DNA of 64,000 nucleotides. It comes from Pseudomonas sp. B6002. GTDB taxonomy: Bacteria > Pseudomonadota > Gammaproteobacteria > Pseudomonadales > Pseudomonadaceae. The notes beneath the pieces were generated by a model. The model made no database searches and was not told the origin of the DNA. It saw only the letters and a program-made list of their open reading frames with translations. The stretch spans positions 62,001 to 126,000 of the forward strand of contig NZ_JACAOY010000010.1 in NCBI RefSeq assembly GCF_013385985.1, written 5' to 3'. A program made the position numbers and the translations under genes. This document shows, one piece after another, positions 45,197 through 53,754 of this stretch. Every line of letters begins with the position of its first letter. Position 1 is the first letter of the stretch.

Positions 45197-46383
45197 TCCG
45201 GAAAAGTGCAGGGCTGGCCTTGCCAGTTGGTGTACTGCAGGTATTCACCGTCGCTGCGTCGCTGCAGGGTCGGCAGACCGTTCAGCAGATCCAGGGGCAC
45301 GGTGTATTTGCCGGTTTTGTGAGGCAGTACGTATTCAGGCACGGCGATATTCGACAGCCTGCGCTTCATGCGGCTGACCAAGGCCACGGCGTCGCTGATG
45401 TCGGTACGGAAGGCCTGGGAACCGGGTGAGAACGGCATGAAGTGATACAAGTAGTGCGGCTGGATGCCGTGCCGGTAGAGGGTCAGGCACAACTCGGCCA
45501 TCGTGTCGTAGTCGTCGTTGATGCCACTGAGCAATGGGATGTTGGCGAACAGGATCGGGCACACGCTGCGCAGGCGCTTGGCTGCTTGCAGGAAGTCTTC
45601 CGTGACTTCCCGGGGGTGGACGATATGCAAGCCTATGGCAGTGACGTCGTGCCGCCCGAGGACCTCCACGAGTTGATCAGTAATACGGTAGGGGTTGAAG
45701 GTCAGCGCACGGGTGTGCAGGCGGATGATCAGGTTGGGGCGAATCGCTCGCAGGTCGCCAAGGTAGCCATCCAGGTGTTTGTCGGAATGCATCAACGGCT
45801 CGCCGCCACTGAGGATCACTTCATCGAGCTGCGGGTTCTGACGGATGTAGTCGAGCGTATCGAGCCAGTCCTGCTTGCGCATTGAGCTTTTAACGGTCTG
45901 TTTTTCCAGGGTGCGCAAGGCTTCGTAACAGAACTGGCAATACGCGTGGCAGACGTTGGCCAGGCGCAGGATGACCCGATTGTCGTATTTGTGCTGACAG
46001 ATCGGCGTCACCATTTCGTCGGGCAATTCCCAGTTTTCCGACTCGCCGTCGTAGCCCAGGGCCTCGGCGGCAGGGGTGCTGTTCCAATCGGGAATCAATT
46101 GACGCCAAAAGGGGTCATCTGTCAGGGGGCGCCGATGCTGATCAACCTTGATCAGGCCCAGGGTGTAAGGAGTTACCGTAAGTTTGCGGTCTTCCAGGTG
46201 CTGGCCAATGCGCTGCAGCCAACCATCCTGTGCCAACCCCGGAAAGTAGCCCAGCAGCTCATCAAGCTTGGTCACTGCATTGCGCTGTTGCCATTTCCAG
46301 TCGCTCCAGTTGTCGAGGTCGGTCACGGCCAAGGGCTGACTGTTGCGGGGTGCCAATACCGACGGTGACAAAACGTGCGTCAT
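45193..46383 (-). CDS. KamA-family radical SAM/PLP aminomutase-like enzyme
   Basis: The protein (396 residues) aligns with lysine 2,3-aminomutase: Cys145, Cys149, Cys152 form CHAYCQFC, the SGGEPL motif is at 192-197, and Lys359 in LPHKTGKYTV is the PLP lysine. The residues that hold lysine in the Clostridium enzyme (Arg134, Asp293, Asp330 from memory) align with Glu154, the YHFMPF segment (about 313-318) and Val352, so lysine is unlikely to be the substrate. The C-terminal zinc-binding cysteines are absent. AGGAGG is 7 bases before the ATG at 46383. This is the first gene of the operon, divergent from the MocR regulator. Confidence 0.85.
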   Translation of the reverse strand: MTHVLSPSVLAPRNSQPLAVTDLDNWSDWKWQQRNAVTKLDELLGYFPGLAQDGWLQRIGQHLEDRKLTVTPYTLGLIKVDQHRRPLTDDPFWRQLIPDWNSTPAAEALGYDGESENWELPDEMVTPICQHKYDNRVILRLANVCHAYCQFCYEALRTLEKQTVKSSMRKQDWLDTLDYIRQNPQLDEVILSGGEPLMHSDKHLDGYLGDLRAIRPNLIIRLHTRALTFNPYRITDQLVEVLGRHDVTAIGLHIVHPREVTEDFLQAAKRLRSVCPILFANIPLLSGINDDYDTMAELCLTLYRHGIQPHYLYHFMPFSPGSQAFRTDISDAVALVSRMKRRLSNIAVPEYVLPHKTGKYTVPLDLLNGLPTLQRRSDGEYLQYTNWQGQPCTFPE

Positions 46384-46474
46384 CACTATTCCTCCTGAAT
46401 TAAGCTGACAGTCCGTCAGGCTTACTCCAGAAATCCCGGCAACCCAAAAACAGTGCTGGTCCTGCTGTGATAAC

Positions 46475-46496
46475 TGTTAGAAGATTTGCCCTAACA
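46475..46496. promoter_or_regulatory. Candidate MocR operator
   Basis: TGTTAG-(10 nt)-CTAACA is a perfect inverted repeat in the 135-base gap between the divergent KamA-like and MocR genes. A second loose pair, ACAGT...ACTGT, overlaps it. This is the natural place for a MocR-type autoregulatory site. Confidence 0.45.
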
Positions 46497-46518
46497 CTTC
46501 ATGGTCAGGGTCACAGGG

Positions 46519-47922
46519 ATGGAACTCATACTAGACCGCTCACCAAAGACTGCCGTCATCGAACAGCTGGTGAGTGCCATCAAGGAGGCTATCGGGCGTG
46601 GCGAGATCAAGCCCGGGCAGCGTTTGCCGTCCATTCGCGAGCTCAGCGCCAGGCACGACCTGAGCTTCCATACCGTCGTCAGCGCTTACGAGCGCCTGGA
46701 AATCAATGGGTGGATCAGCGCCAGCCAAGGCCGTGGTTTTTTCGTCGAGGCCCAGGCGAGCAAACCACCGGCGCCTGCCCAGATGGCGCCCCTGGAAGCC
46801 ATTGACCGAGGAAACTTGAACGCCTTCTGGCGGATCTTCCATGGCGATGCCTACAGCATGAAACTGGGCTGCGGCTGGCTGCCGCCGGCTTGGCGCGACA
46901 CCCAGGCCCTGGCGAGGATCATCCGCCGTACGGCCAACTTCGCCCACAGCTCGCTGATCGAATACGGCGATCCACTCGGTCATTTGCCGCTGCGCCAGAA
47001 CCTTGCCCAACACCTGCACAACAGGCTGGCCTTAACGGTCAACCCCGATCAGGTGCTGACCACCCTCGGCGCCACCCAGGCGCTGGACCTGGTGATTCGC
47101 AAACTTATCGAGCCCGGCGATTGCGTACTGGTGGACGACCCCTGCAACAGTAACCTGGTGCAACTGCTGGCCCTGCGCGGTGCCACGGTGGTCGGCGTCG
47201 CGCGGCTGCCTGACGGCCCGGATATCGAAGCACTGGAAAAAACCCTGGCCAGCCGAACCGTAAAAGCCTTCTTCATCAACTCGCAATTTCACAACCCCAC
47301 CGGCTCATCGTTGAGCCCGCACAGGGCTTTCCAGATTTTACAGCTGGCTTATCAGTACGATCTGCTGCTGGTGGAAGATGACGTTTACGGCGACCTGACC
47401 GGCGAACACGGCACGCGGCTGGCGACCCTCGACGGCTTGCGCAAAGTGATCTACATCAGCAGCTTTTCCAAGACACTCTCGGCCAGCCTAAGGGTGGGCT
47501 ATTTGGTGGCACCGCCCCACCTGATTGCAGCGTTGGCCGACTTGAAACTGCTGACCAGCGTCGCCGTGCCGAGCTTCTGCGAGCGTTTTCTCAGCACGAT
47601 CCTGTCGGACGGTATTTACGAACGGCACTTGAACCTGGTTCAACGCAAATTGCAGACCCACCAGGCGATCGCTCAAGCGAGTTTCCAACGCTGGGGCTGG
47701 GAGATCTTCCACCTGCCCGATGGCGGGTTGTTTCTCTGGATACGCCACCCCGAACTGACTCAAACCGATGACTTCCTTGAACGCGCCTACAAGCAGGGCA
47801 TCCTGCTGGCGCCCGGCCAGTTGTTCGACGCCAATGGTCTCAAGAGCCCCTGGTTGCGCATCAACGTCGCACACCTGGACCCGGCCAAAGCCCAGCGGCT
47901 GTTCCAGAAGCCTTTCGGTTGA
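46519..47922 (+). CDS. MocR-type regulator (GntR helix-turn-helix fused to aminotransferase)
   Basis: The protein (467 residues) has a GntR winged helix-turn-helix (about 10-76, with PGQRLPSIRELSARHDLS) and a class I aminotransferase-like domain with PLP lysine Lys318 in SFSKTLSAS and NPTG at 259-262. MocR proteins use PLP-bound amino compounds as effectors and often control neighbouring genes. I prefer the ATG at 46519, with AGGG 8 bases upstream, over 46501. It is divergent from the KamA-like operon and is the probable local regulator. It converges with creC. Confidence 0.92.
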   Translation: MELILDRSPKTAVIEQLVSAIKEAIGRGEIKPGQRLPSIRELSARHDLSFHTVVSAYERLEINGWISASQGRGFFVEAQASKPPAPAQMAPLEAIDRGNLNAFWRIFHGDAYSMKLGCGWLPPAWRDTQALARIIRRTANFAHSSLIEYGDPLGHLPLRQNLAQHLHNRLALTVNPDQVLTTLGATQALDLVIRKLIEPGDCVLVDDPCNSNLVQLLALRGATVVGVARLPDGPDIEALEKTLASRTVKAFFINSQFHNPTGSSLSPHRAFQILQLAYQYDLLLVEDDVYGDLTGEHGTRLATLDGLRKVIYISSFSKTLSASLRVGYLVAPPHLIAALADLKLLTSVAVPSFCERFLSTILSDGIYERHLNLVQRKLQTHQAIAQASFQRWGWEIFHLPDGGLFLWIRHPELTQTDDFLERAYKQGILLAPGQLFDANGLKSPWLRINVAHLDPAKAQRLFQKPFG

Positions 47923-47939
47923 GTCATGCAGGCCTCTGC

Positions 47940-49367
47940 TCAGTCGACGTCGGGCAGCCACAGCACCACAAGCACGCCGCCGGCAACGTTGCCGATCTGT
48001 AGCCCGCCGTTATGCAACTGCATCACTTCTTGCACGAAGTTCAATCCCAGCCCGGTGCTCTTGCGCCCGCTCACAGGCCGTGGCAACGAGTAAAAACGCT
48101 CGCTCAAGCGCGGTAGGGCATAGTCGGGAATCGGCTCAGCCTGGTTGAACAGGCTCACCTCAATCTTGTTATCCCGGCGCTGCGCCGAGAAGCGCAGCGT
48201 GCCGCCAGGGGGCGTGAAATCCAGCGCATTTTCCAGCAGGTTGCCGAGGGCCTGTTGCAGCAGAAAGGGCTCGCCAAACAGCTGCACATCCGCGGCGATC
48301 CCTTGCTCCACGTGCAAGTCGAAGCGCTGGATACGCGCACATTGAGCGTTGAGTACGTTGTCCACCATGGTTGCCAGCGGCACCGCCACTTGCTCTTCCA
48401 GGCCTTGGCGCTGCTCGACCTGCGCCAGGTTCAGCAGGCGCTCGATCAACTGCTGCAGGCGCGCACTTTCGCTGTCGATATTGCCGACAAAACGCTGCTG
48501 CTGCTCGCGGCTCATATCGCCCTGCAACAGCTCCGCCGCGCCACGAATCGCCGCCAGCGGGCTTTTCAGTTCGTGGGTCAGGGTGTGCACGTAATGTTCG
48601 ACGTAGGCCTTGCCCTCCAGCTGCGTGCGCATGTGCTCCACGGCCGTGGACAGCTGCTTCAACTCGCCGCCCCGGTAGTGAGGCAACTCAGCGCGCCGGC
48701 CTTCGCTGACAGCCTCTGCGTACGCCGTGAGCCGGCGCAGGGCCACGCTCAGCCACCATGACAGCAACGCACCGAGCAACAGACCGAGAATCACCAACCC
48801 GGCGCCGTACCACAGCAGGCGGCGTTCGGTACGGTCCACATAAGGCTGCAATGAACTGTTGGGCTTGGCCACGGTGACCACGCCGATGATCTGGCCGTTG
48901 TCACGGATCGGCGCGCCCACGTGCATCACCGACGACGCCGGGTCGTCCAGTTCGCTGCGGGTGGAACGGGCGCCGTACTCGCCGCGCAGAGTCAGGTACA
49001 CGTCGTTCCACTTGGAGTAGTCCTGGCCCACCGCCTCGCCCGTGGAATCGAGCAACACCGTGCCTTTTGCGTCGGTGACGTAGATACGGTGATTAACCTG
49101 GTTTTTCGGCAGGCCCCAGATTGTCGCGCCCGGCTGGCGGTTGCCGTAGGCCTTGAGCAGTTCGGGCCAGTGGCTTTGGCCGAGGGTGCCGTTTTTTACG
49201 TCATCGCGCAGGATCTCGGCCAGCAGGTTGGCGGTGTCCACCAGGGTTTCTTCGGTGGACTGGCGCACGCCCGGGCGGATTTCCTTCATCACCGTGCTGA
49301 GCACAAAGTAGCCGGTGAGACCGATAAACAGCGCGTACACCAGGAAGATCCGCAGCCCCAGGCGCAT
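47940..49367 (-). CDS. creC: Sensor histidine kinase CreC
   Basis: CreC (475 residues) is a membrane histidine kinase: an N-terminal helix (about 7-27), a periplasmic sensing domain (about 30-185), a second helix (about 187-208), a HAMP region, a dimerisation segment with phospho-acceptor His in TLTHELKSPLA, and an ATPase domain with NLLENALDF and STGLGLNFV. It pairs with CreB. The gene overlaps the creB stop by one base (TGATG). The inserted operon lies between it and creD. Confidence 0.95.
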   Translation of the reverse strand: MRLGLRIFLVYALFIGLTGYFVLSTVMKEIRPGVRQSTEETLVDTANLLAEILRDDVKNGTLGQSHWPELLKAYGNRQPGATIWGLPKNQVNHRIYVTDAKGTVLLDSTGEAVGQDYSKWNDVYLTLRGEYGARSTRSELDDPASSVMHVGAPIRDNGQIIGVVTVAKPNSSLQPYVDRTERRLLWYGAGLVILGLLLGALLSWWLSVALRRLTAYAEAVSEGRRAELPHYRGGELKQLSTAVEHMRTQLEGKAYVEHYVHTLTHELKSPLAAIRGAAELLQGDMSREQQQRFVGNIDSESARLQQLIERLLNLAQVEQRQGLEEQVAVPLATMVDNVLNAQCARIQRFDLHVEQGIAADVQLFGEPFLLQQALGNLLENALDFTPPGGTLRFSAQRRDNKIEVSLFNQAEPIPDYALPRLSERFYSLPRPVSGRKSTGLGLNFVQEVMQLHNGGLQIGNVAGGVLVVLWLPDVD

Positions 49368-50035
49368 CAGCTATTGCTCGGGCTGTAGCTGTAACCGAGG
49401 CCGCGGTGGGTCTGGATCGGCTCGGCATCGGCGGCCACGATCCGCAGTTTGCTGCGCAGGCTTTTGATATGGCTGTCGATATTGCGCTCATAGCCGGCAT
49501 CCGCCGCCACGCCCACCGCATCCAGCAACTGCTCGCGGCTGAACACCCGCTCGGGTTGCTCCAGCAGGCTTTGCAGCAGGCGGAACTCATGGCGTGTGAG
49601 GCCCAGCGGCTGGCCGCGATAAGCGATCTGCATGCGATCCAGATCAACCTGGAACACCGTGGGCGCAGTGCCCGGGCCGATGCGCTTGAGGATCGCCCTG
49701 ACCCGCGCCGTCACCTCCCGAGGGCTGAACGGCTTGACCACATAATCGTCGGCGCCGATCTCCAGCCCCACCACGCGGTCGATCTCGCCATCCCGCGCAC
49801 TGAGGAACATCACCGGCACTTCACTGAAACGGCGCAGTTGCTTGCAGGTTTCAAACCCCGTGATGTCGGGCAGGCCGATGTCGAGGATGACCAAATCGGC
49901 CGGTGTCTGACGCTGATGGGCCAGCGCTTCCTGGCCGAGGCTCAGCCAGGTGGTGGTGAAGCCCTCGCCTTGCAGGGCAAAAATCAGCGTGTCGGCGATG
50001 GCCGCTTCGTCTTCGACAATCAGGATATGCGGCAT
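49367..50035 (-). CDS. creB: Response regulator CreB
   Basis: CreB (222 residues) is an OmpR-family regulator with a receiver domain (acidic residues EDE at 8-10, phospho-acceptor Asp52 in LDIGLPD, Lys in VVKPFS) and a winged-helix DNA-binding domain (about 125-220). It activates creD and the cre regulon on CreC signalling and, in Pseudomonas, affects beta-lactam response. It lies 9 bases after the zinc-protease-like gene on the minus strand, so the two may be one transcript. Confidence 0.95.
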   Translation of the reverse strand: MPHILIVEDEAAIADTLIFALQGEGFTTTWLSLGQEALAHQRQTPADLVILDIGLPDITGFETCKQLRRFSEVPVMFLSARDGEIDRVVGLEIGADDYVVKPFSPREVTARVRAILKRIGPGTAPTVFQVDLDRMQIAYRGQPLGLTRHEFRLLQSLLEQPERVFSREQLLDAVGVAADAGYERNIDSHIKSLRSKLRIVAADAEPIQTHRGLGYSYSPSNS

Positions 50036-50044
50036 GGTGGTCCG

Positions 50045-50545
50045 TCAGCAGTCCGGTTTGTCAGCAGTGTAACGACGGGCCGGGTTTACCGCTGCACCGA
50101 ATTCACGCAGGGCCTTGGCGCCGATCAGCAGCGGGTAGTTGAAACTGCTGCGGTCGGTGAGGTTGACCTCGACAGTGCGCTTGACGTTGCCCAGGCACAT
50201 TTCCAGGTCGATCACCGGGCGCTTGGCCACGGTGGCTTCGTCCTTGTCGTCGTCTTCATCGGCGCGGCTCTTGATCTTGCTGATGCGCGACACCTTGTGT
50301 TCGTAGACTTTGTCACTCGCGTCCTTGCCGCCGAGGCGGAAACGCACCCAGTCGTCACCGTCACGCTGGAAGGTTTCGATGTTGCGGGCCGACAGCGAGG
50401 CGGTCAGCGCGCCGGTGTCCATCTTGGCCTTGAAGGTTTGGCCGATCTCCGGCAGTTGGATGTATTCATAGCGACCGTAGAGGGTCGGTTCGGCGGCCAT
50501 GACGGGCAAGGCAACCAGGGCAAAGGCGGCAAGGAGCAGTTTCAC
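50045..50545 (-). CDS. Retropepsin-like aspartic protease / 'ATP-dependent zinc protease' family
   Basis: The protein (166 residues) has an N-terminal signal peptide (about 1-17) and the retropepsin-like motif MDTGALTASLS at about 42-52; the family is also annotated RimK/LigA-linked zinc protease (DUF785/Asp_protease_2-like). Asp in DTGA would be catalytic if it dimerises. A gene of this type sits next to creB in P. aeruginosa. Substrate and activity are unknown. Confidence 0.8.
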   Translation of the reverse strand: MKLLLAAFALVALPVMAAEPTLYGRYEYIQLPEIGQTFKAKMDTGALTASLSARNIETFQRDGDDWVRFRLGGKDASDKVYEHKVSRISKIKSRADEDDDKDEATVAKRPVIDLEMCLGNVKRTVEVNLTDRSSFNYPLLIGAKALREFGAAVNPARRYTADKPDC

Positions 50546-50719
50546 GAAGTGATTTCCTCGGAAAGAAGTAGGCGGATTCTAGACCGCAAAAGCGCCGGTT
50601 AGTTAGCTCGCTTGCAGCATACCCGGTACATTGTGAAACATTCGCCGGGCGATTTGCGATTTGGCCTCTAGACTCACCTCTCTTATGATGGCCCGCCCAC
50701 CGGACACCAAGAGTTGCTT

Positions 50720-51607
50720 ATGCGCCGCCTGCTCACCGGCTGTTTCGTCACACTGCTGCTATTGCTCAACACCCTGGTCCTCTTCGGCCCGTTGATGGTG
50801 TTTGCCCTGCTCAAGCTGATCGCCCCCGGCCGCTTGCGCGACTACATGTCCTGGGCGGTGATGTGGATCGCCGAGACCTGGGCCGAGATCGACAAGCTGA
50901 TCTTCTCGCTGTGCATCCCGACCCAATGGGACATTCGCGGCGGCGATGACCTGCGCGGTGACACCTCCTACCTGGTGATCAGCAACCACCAATCCTGGGT
51001 GGACATCCCGGCACTGATCCAGACCCTCAACCGCCGCACGCCTTTCTTCAAATTCTTCCTGAAAAAAGAGCTGATCTGGGTGCCTTTCCTGGGCCTGGCG
51101 TGGTGGGCGCTGGACTACCCCTTCATGAAGCGCTACACCAAGGCCTTCCTGGCCAAGCACCCGGAACTGGCCGGGCAGGATCTGAAAATCACTAAAGAAG
51201 CCTGCGAGCTGTTCAAGCGCCAGCCGGTGACAGTGGTCAATTACCTGGAAGGCACGCGGTTCAGCGAAGCCAAGCGCAAACAGCAGGAGTCACCCTTTGC
51301 CCGGTTGCTCAAGCCCAAGGCGGGCGGCGTGGCGTTTGTACTGGCGGCGATGGGCGAACAGCTGGACGCGATCCTCGACGTCACCGTGGTGTATCCACAG
51401 GAGAAGATCCCGGGTTTCTGGGACTTGATCAGCGGCGCCGTGCCGAAGGTGATCATCGATATCCGCACCCGTGAGCTGGACCCGGCGTTGTGGCAGGGGG
51501 ATTACGAGAATGATCCGGCATTTCGCCAGACTGTCCAGAACTGGGTGAACCAGCTCTGGATGGAGAAGGACGCGCGCATCGAACAGCTGCGCGCGACAGG
51601 ACGTTAA
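50720..51607 (+). CDS. Acyltransferase (1-acylglycerol-3-phosphate type, YihG-like)
   Basis: The protein (295 residues) has a hydrophobic N-terminus (about 10-35), the HxxxxD catalytic motif in NHQSWVD near residue 90 and the acceptor-binding EGTR in NYLEGTRFS, both hallmarks of PlsC-type acyltransferases. YihG-type members acylate lysophospholipids in the inner membrane. I chose the ATG at 50720 with AAGAG 6 bases upstream over the TTG at 50714. Its stop codon overlaps that of the convergent DUF2780 gene within a TTAA. Confidence 0.9.
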   Translation: MRRLLTGCFVTLLLLLNTLVLFGPLMVFALLKLIAPGRLRDYMSWAVMWIAETWAEIDKLIFSLCIPTQWDIRGGDDLRGDTSYLVISNHQSWVDIPALIQTLNRRTPFFKFFLKKELIWVPFLGLAWWALDYPFMKRYTKAFLAKHPELAGQDLKITKEACELFKRQPVTVVNYLEGTRFSEAKRKQQESPFARLLKPKAGGVAFVLAAMGEQLDAILDVTVVYPQEKIPGFWDLISGAVPKVIIDIRTRELDPALWQGDYENDPAFRQTVQNWVNQLWMEKDARIEQLRATGR

Positions 51608-52173
51608 CCGCCAGTACCCCACGCCTGGGCCAGTTTGCCCAAGACCGAACTGCTGGCACCCTGGCCGCCCAGGTATTGCAGGATCACCGGCGCAAACTGG
51701 CCGATCATCCCACTGTCCATGCCCAGCGCGCTGAACGCGGTGTTCAGGTCGCTGGTGTTCTTCACGTTACCCAGCAGGCCATCGAGGCCGCTGGTCTTGC
51801 TGCCGCCACTCTGGCCGAGCATCCCGCTCAAGGCGCCGAGGCTGCCCAGGGAGTTGCTCCCCGAGAGTTGATCCAGGCCCGGTACGCTTTTGCCCAGTTG
51901 CGAGTAGTCGGTGCTGCTCAGCTGGTTCTTGGCCAGGCCCAGCATGGCGCCGGTGCCGCCCACGGCTTGTTCCGGGGTGACGTTCAATTGCGAGGTCAGG
52001 GCGCTCAGCAGGCCGGCGGTCTGGGAGCTGGGCGCTGCTGCCGCCGCCTTGTTGTTGCCCTGGGCGCCGGAGACGGCATTGGCCACGTCACCGAGGCTGA
52101 AACCTGCGGCAAACACCGGGCCAGCGGCCACACTCAGCAGGCAGGACAGGGCAAAACCGCGTGAAATCTTCAT
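51604..52173 (-). CDS. DUF2780 exported protein
   Basis: The protein (189 residues) has a signal peptide (about 1-24, ending AFA), then a low-complexity linker rich in Ala, Gly and Ser and the DUF2780 domain (about 55-185). The function of DUF2780 is unknown. GAGG is 8 bases before the ATG at 52173. It converges with the acyltransferase and shares the TTAA at the stop. Confidence 0.87.
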   Translation of the reverse strand: MKISRGFALSCLLSVAAGPVFAAGFSLGDVANAVSGAQGNNKAAAAAPSSQTAGLLSALTSQLNVTPEQAVGGTGAMLGLAKNQLSSTDYSQLGKSVPGLDQLSGSNSLGSLGALSGMLGQSGGSKTSGLDGLLGNVKNTSDLNTAFSALGMDSGMIGQFAPVILQYLGGQGASSSVLGKLAQAWGTGG

Positions 52174-52325
52174 CAAGACAACCTCTGAAAGTAGGAGCTA
52201 AAAAGCAGGCGTTTGACTGACAGTCCCAAAGGAATGTTCCCACCTCAAGATTAGTTCAGAAAAAGCTGCATCCGGATTACGTGCTCGCGCGTATAACAGG
52301 CATGCACCGCCCGGAGTCGGATGGA

Positions 52326-52952
52326 ATGAATGCAAGAGCTGAACTACCCTCTGCCTACCGTGCGCAGTCCCGTCGCTCTCGTTCGAGTGCTTGGAGAAGC
52401 CCTATTTCCATCAACGATGCTGATCCGCTGCGGCCCTTGCTGGCCCAATGCGCCCTGGGCAACCGCCAGGCGTTCGAAACCCTTTACCGCAGTGTCTCAC
52501 CGCGCCTGCACGGTGTGGCCTTCCGTTTCATGGGCCGCTCGGACCTGGCCGACGAAGTGCTGCAAGAGGCCTTCGTGCGCATCTGGTACAACGCCTCGCG
52601 CTACGAGGCGCACCTGGCGGCACCGATGACCTGGATGGTCAACATCACCCGCAACCTGGCCATCGACCAACTGCGCAAACGCCGCGAGCAACCGCTGGCA
52701 GACGGCCAACAAGACGCGATGCTCGACGACAGCCCCAGCGCCCACGAACAGCTCGACAGCGAGCGTGACGCCCGCGCCCTCAACCGCTGCCTCGACACCC
52801 TGGACGGCATGCAACGCCAGTCCATCACCGTGGCTTATTTCCAGGGCCTGTCGTGCTCGGAACTGGCCGAACACCTGGCCGCGCCCCTGGGCTCGGTCAA
52901 ATCCTGGATTCGTCGCGGCATGGAGCGCCTGCGCAGGTGCCTTGAATCATGA
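52326..52952 (+). CDS. ECF sigma factor (SigK/RpoE-like)
   Basis: The sigma factor (208 residues) has region 2 (about 38-105, with RSDLADEVLQEAFVRIW) and region 4 (about 145-205, GLSCSELAEHLAAPLGSVKSWIRRG). It is followed by its anti-sigma gene with an ATGA overlap. The start is uncertain; the ATG at 52326 with GGAG about 9 bases upstream is preferred over 52281 and 52302. The stress it answers is unknown; such pairs often sense oxidative or envelope damage. Confidence 0.88.
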   Translation: MNARAELPSAYRAQSRRSRSSAWRSPISINDADPLRPLLAQCALGNRQAFETLYRSVSPRLHGVAFRFMGRSDLADEVLQEAFVRIWYNASRYEAHLAAPMTWMVNITRNLAIDQLRKRREQPLADGQQDAMLDDSPSAHEQLDSERDARALNRCLDTLDGMQRQSITVAYFQGLSCSELAEHLAAPLGSVKSWIRRGMERLRRCLES

Positions 52953-53626
52953 ACTACCAAACCACCGCCCTGCGCCGCGCCCTCGCCGCCGACTACGCCA
53001 TCGGCTTGATGCCGGCCACCGCGCGCCGACGTTTTGATGCCCTGTTGCTCGACGATGCCGCGCTGCGGGTCGAACTCGGCCACTGGCAGGACGCCCTCGC
53101 CAGCCTGACCGGCGCGCTGCCCGAACGGCCGGTGCCGGAACATGTGTGGGAGGGCATCAAGGCGCGCATCGAACCGCAGGTGCTGCATATGCCGGCGAAG
53201 AAACCGTTCTGGATGAGTTTCCGCGTGCTGGCTGCCGCCTGCGCCGTGGTAGTGGCGCTGTTGGTGGGCGTGCTGTACCAGCGCGATATCGGCCCCGAGT
53301 ACAGCGCCACACTGGCCAGCGCCAACCAGCAACCGGCGCTGCAGATCCAGGCGTTTGGCGATCATTTGCAAGTGGAGGCGCTGTCACTGGCCGCCGTGGA
53401 ACCGACGCGCGCCTTGGAACTGTGGGCTATCCCGGCTGGCGGTAAGCCGGTGTCCCTGGGCCTGGTGCCTGTTGCCGGCAAAGGTCGAATTCAGTTGAGC
53501 AAGGAGCAGCAGGCATTGCTCACCGCCCCGCTAACCCTCGCCGTCAGCCTGGAACCACAGGGCGGCTCGCCCACTGGGCAACCCACCGGCCCCGTGCTGT
53601 ATCAGGGCCAATTGGCATCAATTTAA
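52949..53626 (+). CDS. Anti-sigma factor (RskA-like)
   Basis: The protein (225 residues) has an N-terminal cytoplasmic part (about 1-75) that binds the sigma factor, one membrane helix (about 89-109) and a periplasmic RskA-like domain (about 115-225). This is a membrane-bound anti-sigma factor that is presumably cleaved on signal. It overlaps the sigma gene by ATGA, so the two are made in balanced amounts. Confidence 0.88.
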   Translation: MNYQTTALRRALAADYAIGLMPATARRRFDALLLDDAALRVELGHWQDALASLTGALPERPVPEHVWEGIKARIEPQVLHMPAKKPFWMSFRVLAAACAVVVALLVGVLYQRDIGPEYSATLASANQQPALQIQAFGDHLQVEALSLAAVEPTRALELWAIPAGGKPVSLGLVPVAGKGRIQLSKEQQALLTAPLTLAVSLEPQGGSPTGQPTGPVLYQGQLASI

Positions 53627-53642
53627 GCCGAGCCAAAACACC

Positions 53643-53732
53643 ATGGGAGGGGGCTTGCCCCCGATAGCGGTGTTTCAGCCAACAAATAAGCGACTGACAC
53701 TACGCCATCGGGGACAAGCCCCCTCCCACATT
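53643..53732. repeat. REP pair of another subtype
   Basis: The cores TGGGAGGGGGCTTGCCCCCG and GGGGACAAGCCCCCTCCCA are inverted around about 50 bases. The core differs from the other REPINs in the window (GGGGCTTGCCCC type). Confidence 0.88.
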
Positions 53733-53754
53733 TGGATTTACGCGTGTTTGAGAT

